A stretch of 40,131 bases of DNA from Lachnospiraceae bacterium (GCA_016281385.1 JAEEIN010000072.1:1-40131); one strand, 5' to 3'. Positions 19,132 through 28,413 are shown, numbered from the stretch's first letter. Translations and numbers: made by a program. Notes: generated by a model from the letters alone, not told the origin.

Positions 19132-20316
19132 TTATTTAAGATACTTCTTAAGTGCATCAGCCTTGTCGGTCTTCTCCCAGGGAAGATCGATGTCGGTGCG
19201 TCCGAAGTGGCCGTAAGCAGCGGTCTGCTTGTAGATGGGCCTTCTTAAGTCGAGCATCTTGATGATTCCTGCGGGACGAAGATCGAAGTTCTCTCTGACG
19301 ATCTTTGTAAGCTCGGCATCGGAAAGCTTGCCGGTGCCAAAGGTATCAACCTGAACAGATGTGGGCTGTGCAACACCGATGGCGTAGGATAACTGGATCT
19401 CGCACTTGTCTGCAAGGCCTGCAGCAACGATGTTCTTTGCAACGTATCTTGCTGCGTATGCTGCGCTTCTGTCAACCTTTGTGCAGTCCTTTCCGGAGAA
19501 AGCTCCGCCGCCGTGACGTGCATATCCGCCATAGGTGTCGACGATGATCTTACGGCCTGTAAGACCTGCATCACCGTGAGGTCCGCCGATTACGAAACGG
19601 CCTGTGGGGTTGATGAAGAACTTTGTATTGTCGTCGATCATCTCCTTGGGAAGGATGGGATCGAATACATACTTCTTGATATCTTTGTGGATCTGCTCCT
19701 GAGTAACGTCCTCATCATGCTGGGTGGAGCATACAACGGCCTCAAGCCTTGCGGGCTTGCCGTTCTCATCATACTCTACGGAAACCTGAGTCTTTCCGTC
19801 GGGACGAAGATACTTTAAGGTTCCGTCCTTTCTTACCTTTGTAAGCTGAAGTGCAAGCTTATGGGCAAGAGAAATGGGATAAGGCATAAGCTCGGGAGTC
19901 TCGTTGGTTGCGTAACCAAACATCATACCCTGGTCGCCGGCGCCTGTATCAAGGTCGTCCTTAATTTCTCCTTCTTTTGCCTCAAGGGCCTTATCAACGC
20001 CCATTGCGATATCTGCAGACTGCTCGTCTATAGCTACCATTACGGCACAGGTGTTGCCGTCAAAGCCGTAATCGGATTTGGTGTAACCGATCTCCTTTAC
20101 GGTCTCTCTTACAATGTTCTGAATGTCAACATAGGCATTCGTGGTGATCTCACCCGTAACAAGAACAAAGCCTGTGCAGGCAGTTGTCTCGCAGGCAACA
20201 CGGCTCATGGGGTCATTTGCCATGCATGCGTCAAGGATCGCATCGGAAATGGCATCGCATACCTTGTCGGGATGTCCTTCTGTTACGGATTCGGAAGTAA
20301 ATAATCTCTTTTCCAT
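19132..20316 (-). CDS. metK: S-adenosylmethionine synthetase
   Basis: [81 protein letters not shown]. Confidence 0.98.
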   Translation of the reverse strand: MEKRLFTSESVTEGHPDKVCDAISDAILDACMANDPMSRVACETTACTGFVLVTGEITTNAYVDIQNIVRETVKEIGYTKSDYGFDGNTCAVMVAIDEQSADIAMGVDKALEAKEGEIKDDLDTGAGDQGMMFGYATNETPELMPYPISLAHKLALQLTKVRKDGTLKYLRPDGKTQVSVEYDENGKPARLEAVVCSTQHDEDVTQEQIHKDIKKYVFDPILPKEMIDDNTKFFINPTGRFVIGGPHGDAGLTGRKIIVDTYGGYARHGGGAFSGKDCTKVDRSAAYAARYVAKNIVAAGLADKCEIQLSYAIGVAQPTSVQVDTFGTGKLSDAELTKIVRENFDLRPAGIIKMLDLRRPIYKQTAAYGHFGRTDIDLPWEKTDKADALKKYLK

Positions 20317-20370
20317 TCTGTTCTGTCCTTTCATAAATGTGCTGGGTTTACGGACTGAAAATCTGAAAAT

Positions 20371-20397
20371 AAAAAAGCCGCTTAATACGATAAGCGG
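20371..20397 (-). terminator. Riboswitch-controlled intrinsic terminator in metK leader
   Basis: Minus strand CCGCTTA-TCGTAT-TAAGCGG-C-TTTTTT. Confidence 0.9.
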
Positions 20398-20423
20398 ATT
20401 CGAATAGTTTCATTATTCCAATC

Positions 20424-20536
20424 CTCTTATTGTTCGATTTAGCCGTCGTCCGGCCGCTCGCTCAGGTTGGCACCTTCCACTGTGGGGTTGCCGTGGCTTC
20501 ACAGATCCTTTGTATCTCCACCACTCTGAATAAGAG
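20424..20536 (-). ncRNA. SAM-I (S-box) riboswitch aptamer
   Basis: Minus strand CTCTTATTCAGAGTGGTGGAGATACAAAGGATCTGTGAAGCCACGGCAACC...AAGGTGCCAACCTGAGCGAGC...AATAAGAG; P1 formed by CTCTTATT/AATAAGAG; upstream of metK. Confidence 0.95.
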
Positions 20537-20544
20537 TCATGAAA

Positions 20545-20573
20545 AATATACAACCTTTACCGTTTCATGTCAA
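20545..20573 (-). promoter_or_regulatory. Predicted sigma-A promoter of the metK riboswitch transcript
   Basis: Minus strand TTGACA - 17 bp - TATATT, ending about 8 bp before P1. Confidence 0.7.
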
Positions 20574-20602
20574 TAGAAGGGTCCCGCCAAAGTTCTTTAT
20601 TA

Positions 20603-20631
20603 TTGATTTATTAACGAAAAAATAATATAAT
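20603..20631 (+). promoter_or_regulatory. Predicted sigma-A promoter of the HD-GYP gene
   Basis: TTGATT - 17 bp - TATAAT, 33 bp upstream of ATG. Confidence 0.6.
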
Positions 20632-20663
20632 CTGCCATATGGGAGTTGTTGCATGGAGGTATT

Positions 20664-21779
20664 ATGAGACGAGTCAGTACGGCCGATCTTATGCCGGGTA
20701 TGATAACGGCGGAGGATGTATACGACTATAACAATCAGCTTATCCTGCCCCGTGGCCTTGTTCTTACGGACAAGACCATTACTAAGCTTGAGTTTTATTC
20801 AATCATCAACGTTCGTATAGAAGACGGAAAAGCCGAGGAGGAAGTTTCCGTTTCCGAACCGGAACCCGCTTCCGAACCTGCGGTTTCTAATTCCGAAGGT
20901 GTTTCTTATTCCGAGCGTGTCAAAAAGAGTCCCCAGTTCATTGAATTCAAACAGCGCTTCGAAGAAGAAGTCCCCAAGTTCAGAGGTCTTCTTGATTCCG
21001 TTGCAAAGGGCAACAAACCCATCAGCGTTGACAATATGATGAAATGCTTCGATAACATCCTGGGAGCCGACGAAGGCTACCTCAATGTTTTCGATATGCT
21101 CCATAACATGCGTCAGTACGATGACATGACCTATGTTCACAGCATGAACGTGGCTCTGATATGCAATGTCTTCGCTCACTGGCTCAAGATGTCCGAAGAC
21201 GAGATACGGCTGGCAACTGCCTGCGGTCTTCTCCACGATATCGGAAAGATCGTCATTCCCGAAACCGTCATAAAAAAGCCCGCAAAGCTTACGGACCAGG
21301 AATTCTCTCTTGTTAAGAAGCATACCCTTGAGGGTTACAACATATTAAGGCACAACGGCGCGGCCGAGCCCATCATGAACGCTGCTTTGATGCATCACGA
21401 AAGGTGCGACGGCTCAGGCTATCCCTTCGGTATCAGAAATGCCAAGATCGATCCCTATGCCAAGATGGTGGCCATTGCGGATGTTTACGATGCAATGACC
21501 TCGGCCAGGGTTTACAGAGGTCCCATGTGTCCCTTCACCGTTATCGAGATCTTCGAGACCGAAGGCCTACAGAAGTACGATACAAGGTTCATCATGACCT
21601 TCCTTGAAAACATAGTTAATACGTATATGCTCCAGAGAGTCCGCTTGTCGGACGGCAGGGAGGGCGACATAGTGTTCATAAACCGTTCCGCCCTTTCAAA
21701 GCCCACCATAAAGACTCACGACGGATCCTTCATCGATCTGTCAAGTTACCCGGATCTTTCCATAGAAGCGATAATATAA
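20664..21779 (+). CDS. HD-GYP domain protein (predicted cyclic di-GMP phosphodiesterase)
   Basis: LLHDIGKIVIPETVIKKP, HHERCDGSGYPFG, VAIADVYDAMTSARVYR; SD GGAGG before ATG 20664. Confidence 0.92.
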   Translation: MRRVSTADLMPGMITAEDVYDYNNQLILPRGLVLTDKTITKLEFYSIINVRIEDGKAEEEVSVSEPEPASEPAVSNSEGVSYSERVKKSPQFIEFKQRFEEEVPKFRGLLDSVAKGNKPISVDNMMKCFDNILGADEGYLNVFDMLHNMRQYDDMTYVHSMNVALICNVFAHWLKMSEDEIRLATACGLLHDIGKIVIPETVIKKPAKLTDQEFSLVKKHTLEGYNILRHNGAAEPIMNAALMHHERCDGSGYPFGIRNAKIDPYAKMVAIADVYDAMTSARVYRGPMCPFTVIEIFETEGLQKYDTRFIMTFLENIVNTYMLQRVRLSDGREGDIVFINRSALSKPTIKTHDGSFIDLSSYPDLSIEAII

Positions 21780-21784
21780 AAACA

Positions 21785-21825
21785 AGCCTTTTTGCCATCG
21801 CCGGCAGAAGGGCTTTTTCTTTTTA
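21785..21825 (+). terminator. Intrinsic terminator of the HD-GYP gene
   Basis: AGCCTTTTTGCC-ATCGCC-GGCAGAAGGGCT (G-U pairs) followed by TTTTTCTTTTT. Confidence 0.8.
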
Positions 21826-21858
21826 TAAAAAATCCCGTGAAGCATATGCCTCACGGGA
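21826..21858 (-). terminator. Intrinsic terminator of murA
   Basis: Minus strand TCCCGTGA-GGCATATGCT-TCACGGGA-TTTTTTA. Confidence 0.85.
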
Positions 21859-21864
21859 TCGTCA

Positions 21865-23163
21865 TTATCTGTTCATTGCTTTGAGTTTGAACTCCTGAAG
21901 TTCCTTATCATCCGTTACGATCTCGATATCCGCTCCGAGACTTCTTAACTTCTCGGGGAAATCCTCGTAACCTCTTTCCACATAATGGATATCATCGATG
22001 GAAGTAAAACCGTTAGCCGCAAGTCCCGCAACAACAAGGGCTGCGCCGGCACGAAGGTCAGGAGCAGTAAGGTTCGCTCCCGTATATCTTGAAACGCCTT
22101 CGATCACTGCGGTATTTCCTTCAACCTTGATATTTGCACCGAGCCTTGTAAGCTCGTCAACATACTTGAATCTGTTTTCAAAGATACTCTCGGTAACTAT
22201 GCTGGTTCCCTCCGCAAGTCCCAAAGCCACAACTATCTGGGGCTGCATGTCGGTGGGGAATCCGGGATAAGGAAGGGTCTTAACCTGAGTCGTTCTGAAG
22301 GGCTTTGAAGAAACAACACGGATCGCATCATCCGATTCCTCAACCTCGCATCCGATCTCCAGAAGCTTGGAGGTGATGGACTCAAGGTGCTTGGGTATTA
22401 TGTTCTTAACAAGCACATCACCCTTTGTTACGGCTGCTGCCAGCATGAAGGTTCCCGCCTCGATCTGATCGGGGATTATGGAGTAGTGACAGCCGTGAAG
22501 CTTCTCAACACCTCTGATACGGATAACATCCGTACCTGCACCCTTTATGGATGCACCCATGCTGTTAAGGAAGTTGGCAACGTCAACTACGTGGGGTTCC
22601 TTTGCTGCATTTTCGATATATGTCTGACCCTCTGCCATTACGGAAGCGAGCATTACATTTATTGTGGCACCTACGGAGACCACATCAAGATAGATATGGC
22701 TTCCCTTAAGTTTCTCGGCATCGGCTACGATACAGCCGTGCTCGATATCAACCTTTGCACCAAGAGCCCTGAAGCCCTTTATGTGCTGGTCGACGGGGCG
22801 GCTTCCGATGTTACATCCGCCGGGAAGAGCAACCTCTGCGTTTTTATATTTTCCAAGCAGGGCTCCCGCAAAATAATAAGAGCCTCTGATCTTCTTTATG
22901 CTGTCAATATCAAGTAATGTGGTGGAAATGGTGGAACCGTTGACCTTAACCGTGTGGCGGTCAACCTTCTCAACATAAGCTCCGATACTTCTCAAAGCAT
23001 CAAGCATTACGTTTGTGTCCCTCAGATCCGGTACATTTTCTATTTCAACAGTCTCGTTGGCAAGTAAAGCTCCGGCCAGAATACCGAGTGCGGCATTCTT
23101 TGCGCCTCCTATCTCAACCTCGCCGACAAGGGGTGTTCCACCCTTGATAACGTACTGATTCAT
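21865..23163 (-). CDS. murA: UDP-N-acetylglucosamine 1-carboxyvinyltransferase
   Basis: GGAKNAALGILAGALLANE, PGGCNIGSRPVDQHIKG (catalytic Cys present), YPGFPTDMQPQ, RAGAALVVAGL. Confidence 0.96.
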   Translation of the reverse strand: MNQYVIKGGTPLVGEVEIGGAKNAALGILAGALLANETVEIENVPDLRDTNVMLDALRSIGAYVEKVDRHTVKVNGSTISTTLLDIDSIKKIRGSYYFAGALLGKYKNAEVALPGGCNIGSRPVDQHIKGFRALGAKVDIEHGCIVADAEKLKGSHIYLDVVSVGATINVMLASVMAEGQTYIENAAKEPHVVDVANFLNSMGASIKGAGTDVIRIRGVEKLHGCHYSIIPDQIEAGTFMLAAAVTKGDVLVKNIIPKHLESITSKLLEIGCEVEESDDAIRVVSSKPFRTTQVKTLPYPGFPTDMQPQIVVALGLAEGTSIVTESIFENRFKYVDELTRLGANIKVEGNTAVIEGVSRYTGANLTAPDLRAGAALVVAGLAANGFTSIDDIHYVERGYEDFPEKLRSLGADIEIVTDDKELQEFKLKAMNR

Positions 23164-23246
23164 ACTGCATCCATCCTATTTTATATGAAAATAACCGCAA
23201 CAAAACAAACGGTTCTTCAATCGCATTAATACAGAAAAGATAACAC

Positions 23247-23277
23247 AAAACCCCACCTTTGTCAAAAGTGGGGTTTT
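23247..23277 (-). terminator. Intrinsic terminator downstream of the M23 peptidase gene
   Basis: CCCCAC ... GTGGGG flanked by A-run and T-run (could act on both strands). Confidence 0.8.
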
Positions 23278-23281
23278 TGCA

Positions 23282-24874
23282 TTAGTAACTGATGTAGTTA
23301 AGCGGGTTAACGGCTACACCGTTTATTCTCATCTCGAAGTGGAGGTGAGGACCGGTAGAAGCACCGGTATTACCGCTCAATGCGATCTTCTGTCCCTGGG
23401 ATACATACTGACCCTTTGAAACCAGGATCTTACTTAAGTGAGCGTATCTCGTCTGACGTCCGTCGGGGTGGTTGATGAAGACTACGTAACCGTAACTGTT
23501 CATCCATGCCGCATATGCAACCGTACCGCCGCAGGAAGCAACAACGCTGGTACCTACGGGAGTACCCCAGTCGATGGCCTTATGGTTGGATGTCATACCT
23601 CTCATTGTGGAGGTTCTGTATCCGAATCCGCTGGTAATGCGTCCGCCGGAGATAGGCTTAATGTATGTAGGAGGTATCTTTGTACCCTTTTCAACGATCT
23701 TGGGAACGGCTTCGGCGATTATCTCCTCCTTGACAACGGAGGTGCTCACCACGTCACCGTTTAAATAGCTTGTTTTTTCAACTGCCTTGTGATAACCGGA
23801 CTGAGGCTGCTGGAGCGTTACCTCCTGAGTGGTGTACCAGTCATCGTTGTAGACATAGATTATATCCGCTTCGTAGGTTCCTTCGTAATAAGAAAGCTCG
23901 TCCCTTGTTACGCTGAGCTCGGGCTGGGGAACCGTAATGGTAAGTTCGTCGCCCACACGGATTATGGAGCGTTCGTTTTCAAGTGATTCGTTGAGCTCTA
24001 TAAGTTCATCAACGGAGATCCCCGTCTTGGAAGCGATACCCGAAAGCGTATCACCGGAAACAACCTCGTAGATCGTCTTCGCTTCCTTATCCTTTGTAAC
24101 ATCTTCAATGGCGGTTTCAAGCTTCGTTACCTGCCTTGTGGGAAGGTAAGACTCTACGATCTCCACCGCATTGTCAAAGCCCATTTCGGTGATACCGTAA
24201 TCGAAATCATTAAAGCCGGGCTCTATCTCTATCTCTATGGAAGCAAGGACATCGTCCAGTGCTTTGAACATTCCGTCGCTGGTGAAATAATCCTCAGCGG
24301 TAGTGGCCTTCACAACCTCTTCGGTCTCAAAATTGTTTTTGATGACCGGTTTCAAAACGGATAACTCACGCTTGGTATCGGCAACAAGGTCAACTCCGAA
24401 TTTGCCCTGAGTGTCATACTTGTGCAATGAAGCTTCAAGCAAAGAAACAACATCCGCAGCGGTTGATACATTGACCATATACTCATCGATCTTGACCGTG
24501 TATGCATGCTGCATGGTGGATACGGTGGAACGTTCATATTCCGCAACGATATTGTTAAGTACCGTTTCCTTATCGTCCGCATAGCCTCGCAAGATCTCGT
24601 AACCCTCGACCTTTACATCCGCTTCAACAAAGACCATGTCATCGCTTTCCGATGCAAGCTTTCTTCTTGCCGCGATAAGAAGTTCGTCCGCGGTGGCCTC
24701 ATCGTCCACGGTTCCCATGTCATTTCCGTTTATATACAGTCTGAAGATGTTAAAGCCCTGGCTCTTGTAGCGCTCCACATTCGGAATAAAGAACGCGGCA
24801 ACTATCAGAGCAAGGAAAGCAACTTTCAAATATGCGATTTTACACTTTTTAAAATATCTTGAAATAAAAACCAT
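23282..24874 (-). CDS. M23-family murein peptidase with LysM and G5-like domains
   Basis: N-terminal TM; YEVVSGDTLSGIASKTGISVDELIELN (LysM); KTSYLNGDVVSTSVVKEEIIAEAVPKIVEKGTK (G5-like); HKAIDWGTPVGTSVVASCGGTVAYAA...TGPHLHFEMRINGVAVNPLNYI (M23). Confidence 0.93.
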   Translation of the reverse strand: MVFISRYFKKCKIAYLKVAFLALIVAAFFIPNVERYKSQGFNIFRLYINGNDMGTVDDEATADELLIAARRKLASESDDMVFVEADVKVEGYEILRGYADDKETVLNNIVAEYERSTVSTMQHAYTVKIDEYMVNVSTAADVVSLLEASLHKYDTQGKFGVDLVADTKRELSVLKPVIKNNFETEEVVKATTAEDYFTSDGMFKALDDVLASIEIEIEPGFNDFDYGITEMGFDNAVEIVESYLPTRQVTKLETAIEDVTKDKEAKTIYEVVSGDTLSGIASKTGISVDELIELNESLENERSIIRVGDELTITVPQPELSVTRDELSYYEGTYEADIIYVYNDDWYTTQEVTLQQPQSGYHKAVEKTSYLNGDVVSTSVVKEEIIAEAVPKIVEKGTKIPPTYIKPISGGRITSGFGYRTSTMRGMTSNHKAIDWGTPVGTSVVASCGGTVAYAAWMNSYGYVVFINHPDGRQTRYAHLSKILVSKGQYVSQGQKIALSGNTGASTGPHLHFEMRINGVAVNPLNYISY

Positions 24875-24921
24875 TTATCCTTACCCGAGTTCATGCCCCT
24901 CATGTACTCTTCAACTGATTC

Positions 24922-24950
24922 ATTGTAGCAACAAACCGCCTTTCGGTCAA
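24922..24950 (-). promoter_or_regulatory. Predicted sigma-A promoter of the M23 peptidase gene
   Basis: Minus strand TTGACC - 17 bp - TACAAT; the -35 contains the dinB stop codon TGA. Confidence 0.55.
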
Positions 24951-26167
24951 GGCGAGCGTAAATTCGTGCCCTTCACCACCGCATCCCTTCCGTACTTTTC
25001 CTTAATGGAAGCAAGGGCTTCTTCCAGCTTCTTCTGTTTCTCCGTATCGTGAGGTTCAACGGTTGCTCCCCCGTCTTCAAAGGTATCGAAAAGACTGAGC
25101 TGAACAGGCTCGCTTTCATCTGTAAGTTTGGACGTTCTTATACCCAGAAGCCTTATGGGATCCTTGTTCCAAAGGTCGTCAAAAAGTGAGATCGCGGCTT
25201 CATGGATGGACTTTGCGGTGCAGACCGGGTCCCTTAACATCTTCTGTCTTGAAACACTTTTAAAGGTGGCGTATTTGATCTCCACGGTAACCAGAGAGGT
25301 CCTGAAGCCGTGTTTCTTAAGCCTTCCGGCAACGCTTTCGGAAAGATTCCCGAGAACCCTTACAGCCTCATCCCTGTCCGTAACATCATGATCCACGGTG
25401 GTTGAATTGCCGACGCCCTTCGTCTCCGGCGGCTCCGTAACAACAACGGAATCGTCTATACCGTTTGCAAAACGCCACAGAAGATCTCCGTGACTCTTAA
25501 GATTTGAATTAATGACATTCCTGTCAAAACAAGCGAGATCACCTATGGTCTCGATCCCCAGTTTTTTGAAGGTCACAACCGCACTCTTTCCGCAAAGAAA
25601 CAGGTCTCCTATGGGAAGAGGCCACATCTTCTCCCTTATCTCGCTGCAGTAAAGGGTATGTGTCTTATCGGGCTTTGAAAAATCCGAAGCCATCTTGGCA
25701 AGGACCTTTCGGTCGGATATGCCCACGTTAACAGTGAAGCCGAAACGGGCATAAACTTCAGCCCTTATCATATCGGCACAGGCCTTCGGTGACTCATACA
25801 TATGACTCACGGGAGTAAAATCCATGTAACACTCATCGACGCTTGCCTGCTCAATATCGGGAGAGATGGTTCGTAAATAGTCCATCAAGGCATGGCTCAT
25901 CTCCCGATAGAACTCATGGTTCGCTTCAACATTTATCAAAGTCGGACATTTCCTGAATGCATTGACGATGGGCTCGGCGGTCTCGATCCCGTATTTCTTG
26001 GCGGGAATCGATTTCGCCAAAACAATACCGTGTCGTTTTTCCCTGTCACCGCCCACAATGGACGGTACGGTACGAAGGTCCACGGTATCACCCTGCCTTA
26101 ACCTGTATATGGCACTCCAGCTTAAGAAGGCCGAATTTACATCGATGTGAAAAAAGATCCTGTCCAT
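24947..26167 (-). CDS. dinB: Y-family DNA polymerase IV
   Basis: FFHIDVNSAFLSW, GIVLAKSIPAKKYGI, SVDECYMDFTP, HhH region and little-finger domain. Confidence 0.93.
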   Translation of the reverse strand: MDRIFFHIDVNSAFLSWSAIYRLRQGDTVDLRTVPSIVGGDREKRHGIVLAKSIPAKKYGIETAEPIVNAFRKCPTLINVEANHEFYREMSHALMDYLRTISPDIEQASVDECYMDFTPVSHMYESPKACADMIRAEVYARFGFTVNVGISDRKVLAKMASDFSKPDKTHTLYCSEIREKMWPLPIGDLFLCGKSAVVTFKKLGIETIGDLACFDRNVINSNLKSHGDLLWRFANGIDDSVVVTEPPETKGVGNSTTVDHDVTDRDEAVRVLGNLSESVAGRLKKHGFRTSLVTVEIKYATFKSVSRQKMLRDPVCTAKSIHEAAISLFDDLWNKDPIRLLGIRTSKLTDESEPVQLSLFDTFEDGGATVEPHDTEKQKKLEEALASIKEKYGRDAVVKGTNLRSP

Positions 26168-26173
26168 TTTTAC

Positions 26174-26209
26174 AAAAAAAGGCGGGCAAAAGAATTTCCT
26201 TTGGCCCGC
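26174..26209 (-). terminator. Intrinsic terminator of the flavin reductase gene
   Basis: Minus strand GCGGGC ... GCCCGC followed by CTTTTTTT. Confidence 0.75.
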
Positions 26210-26216
26210 GCAGTGA

Positions 26217-26780
26217 TCATTTCTTTTTTACGGAGTAACCGAACTTACCCAGTTCCTCGCCCAAAGTGTAGTACCTTCCGTGGGAGTAGGTTATGGGGTC
26301 ACTCTTTTCAAAATGAAAAACATTCTTATCATCCATCAGGCTTTCATCCGCATGGACCGCAACCACTTCACCGTAGAATATGGTGTGGGAACCCAGGTCC
26401 TCGGTCTTTGTCACCCGACACTCGATGTTCACGGGGCTTTCCATGATGAGAGGTGCCTTTATGACACTGCACTCTCCCGGGGTAAGACCCGCTTCTTTCC
26501 ATTTATCAACATCACGTCCGCTCTTTACGCCGCAAAGATCTGTCGCACGCACAAGGTCTCTGTTGGTTAAGTTAACGCAGAACTCCCCGGATTCCATGAG
26601 CATTTCGTAGGAGAACCTGGACTTGCGCACAGATATCGAGACCATGGCGGGATCTGAATTGATGGTCCCTGCCCAGGCTATGGTGATGATGTTTGTTTTT
26701 CCTGAATTATCCCGAAGGGACACCATTACCACCGGAAGGGGGTAAAGCATGTTGCCGGGTTTAAAATCAACTTTGGCCAT
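26217..26780 (-). CDS. Flavin reductase family (FMN-binding split barrel) protein
   Basis: LPVVMVSLRDNSGKTNIITIAWAGTINSDPAMVSISVRKSRFSYEML...EFCVNLT; start set at MAKVDFKPG. Confidence 0.88.
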   Translation of the reverse strand: MAKVDFKPGNMLYPLPVVMVSLRDNSGKTNIITIAWAGTINSDPAMVSISVRKSRFSYEMLMESGEFCVNLTNRDLVRATDLCGVKSGRDVDKWKEAGLTPGECSVIKAPLIMESPVNIECRVTKTEDLGSHTIFYGEVVAVHADESLMDDKNVFHFEKSDPITYSHGRYYTLGEELGKFGYSVKKK

Positions 26781-26781
26781 A

Positions 26782-27336
26782 TCAGAACAGTTTAACTCCG
26801 AAAACATTTACCGCAGTCAAAAGAGCAGTAGCAAGAAAAGTAAGTCCGCTGAAAACAAGAGCGATGATGGCGATGGGCTTGATACCTTTTACCTTCTTCT
26901 TAAGCTCTGCATTCTGAGCGGCGAGGGTTTCGGTCTGAGCCTTTAACTCCTCAACCACTGCTGCCTGAACGTTTCTGTAAACGCGGACATTCTCTTTGTG
27001 AATGAATTCCTCCTGCTCCTTTAATAAAGAAGAGGTGCTCTCGGCGCTTTGAGATACGGAGTCGCTTATCTTCTGTATATCTTCGGTATAATCCTTACCT
27101 GCGCCGTCGGCTCTGTATGCGTCAAGTTTCTCGATACTTGCCTGAACAAGCTGGGCAGTCATTTCGTTGGTCTCAACACCCTTTAAGTTAAGGCGTCTTA
27201 CCTCGGAAAGAATGTTTTCATATTCTTTAACCGTTTCCTTGGCAGCCTCAAGTTCCCTTGCCTCCGCTTCGGAATTTGCGCGGATCACGTCCTGAGACCC
27301 GAACTTCTGCGCAAGTTTATCCATAAATCCGTCCAT
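26782..27336 (-). CDS. Coiled-coil protein with single C-terminal transmembrane segment (unknown function)
   Basis: Long Glu/Lys/Gln-rich helical region then KKKVKGIKPIAIIALVFSGLTFLATALLTAVNVFGVKLF; operon with small alarmone synthetase. Confidence 0.82.
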   Translation of the reverse strand: MDGFMDKLAQKFGSQDVIRANSEAEARELEAAKETVKEYENILSEVRRLNLKGVETNEMTAQLVQASIEKLDAYRADGAGKDYTEDIQKISDSVSQSAESTSSLLKEQEEFIHKENVRVYRNVQAAVVEELKAQTETLAAQNAELKKKVKGIKPIAIIALVFSGLTFLATALLTAVNVFGVKLF

Positions 27337-27353
27337 TGTTTTTCCTCCGAACA

Positions 27354-28004
27354 CTATTCTTCTTTATTCTTACCCGCCGCTTCAAGCTTGCGGACTTCCT
27401 CATTTAAGGACAGCATTCTGTCATCAAGAAGGGAGACCATGCTTGCGCAGGCTATGAGTTCGTCCCTGATGTAATCGGGAACGTTTCCTTCGAACTTGTA
27501 GTTTATCTTGTGTTCAAGACTTGCCCAGAAATCCATGGCTACGGTCCTGATCTGTATCTCCACCATGGTATCAACGATCCGGTCCGACAAAAAGATGGGA
27601 ACCGTGACGATCATGTGGTAACTCTTGTAGCCCGAGGGCTTGGGATTACTGATGTAATCCTTGACCTCAATTACCTTTATGTCCGACTGGTTCGAGAGCA
27701 TTTCCGCGATCCTGTAGATATCGCTGGTAAAGCTGCAGATAACGCGGATCCCTGCGATGTCGTTCACATATGCGACCATATTCTCAATGGTGGATTCTTT
27801 TCCGTATTTTTTAAGTTTCTTAACGATGCTTTCGGGAGTTTTCAGCCTTGCCTTGATATGTTCAATGGGGTTGTACTGATGAACCTGCTGAAATTCATCG
27901 TTTAAGATCTCGAATTTTGTATTGATTTCCTTAAGCGCCGACCTGTATACCAGGGTCAGCTCATTCCAGGTATCGACCTGGTTTGTTTCTGAATAAGGTT
28001 CCAT
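27354..28004 (-). CDS. Small alarmone synthetase (RelQ/YjbM-like (p)ppGpp synthetase)
   Basis: KARLKTPESIVKKLKKYG, VNDIAGIRVICSF, PSGYKSYHMIVTVP, VEIQIRTVAMDFWASLEHKINYK; start set at MEPYSETNQ. Confidence 0.93.
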   Translation of the reverse strand: MEPYSETNQVDTWNELTLVYRSALKEINTKFEILNDEFQQVHQYNPIEHIKARLKTPESIVKKLKKYGKESTIENMVAYVNDIAGIRVICSFTSDIYRIAEMLSNQSDIKVIEVKDYISNPKPSGYKSYHMIVTVPIFLSDRIVDTMVEIQIRTVAMDFWASLEHKINYKFEGNVPDYIRDELIACASMVSLLDDRMLSLNEEVRKLEAAGKNKEE

Positions 28005-28144
28005 TTCTCCCCCGGAATTATCTGTAGTATGATGCAACGCACCAAAATAAATATAGCACATCAATATAAAAAAGTAAAACAAAGGGGCATATCTGCGCGA
28101 ATTGTGATATCATCTCTTTGAAGCTTTTACGGGAGGATACAAAA

Positions 28145-28411
28145 ATGCGCATCTGGGCAAAAGAATTCAAAGACAATCACATGCTCCGCGATATGACGGT
28201 TGAGGATCATTCCGATCTGACCAGAACAAAAAAGGTCTATGCCGCCATAGATAAGATCTGCGTTGAATTCGACCTGTCCCACCCCATCTGGCTTGAAAAG
28301 AACATAAAAGAGTTTAAGAAGAACGCAAAAACAAGATTTACAGGCGATTCCTTCATCGACTCCGTTCCCTTTGATTTTTTAGAGATCCAGGTCCTTGAAG
28401 AAGATCTTTAA
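28145..28411 (+). CDS. Small uncharacterised protein (88 aa)
   Basis: ATG preceded by GGGAGGA SD and followed by a strong terminator; antisense region is intergenic. Confidence 0.8.
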   Translation: MRIWAKEFKDNHMLRDMTVEDHSDLTRTKKVYAAIDKICVEFDLSHPIWLEKNIKEFKKNAKTRFTGDSFIDSVPFDFLEIQVLEEDL

Positions 28412-28413
28412 AA

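Noticed and set aside
20799-21323. 174-aa minus-strand ORF opposite the HD-GYP gene
   Set aside because: Antisense to the HD catalytic region; no independent features.
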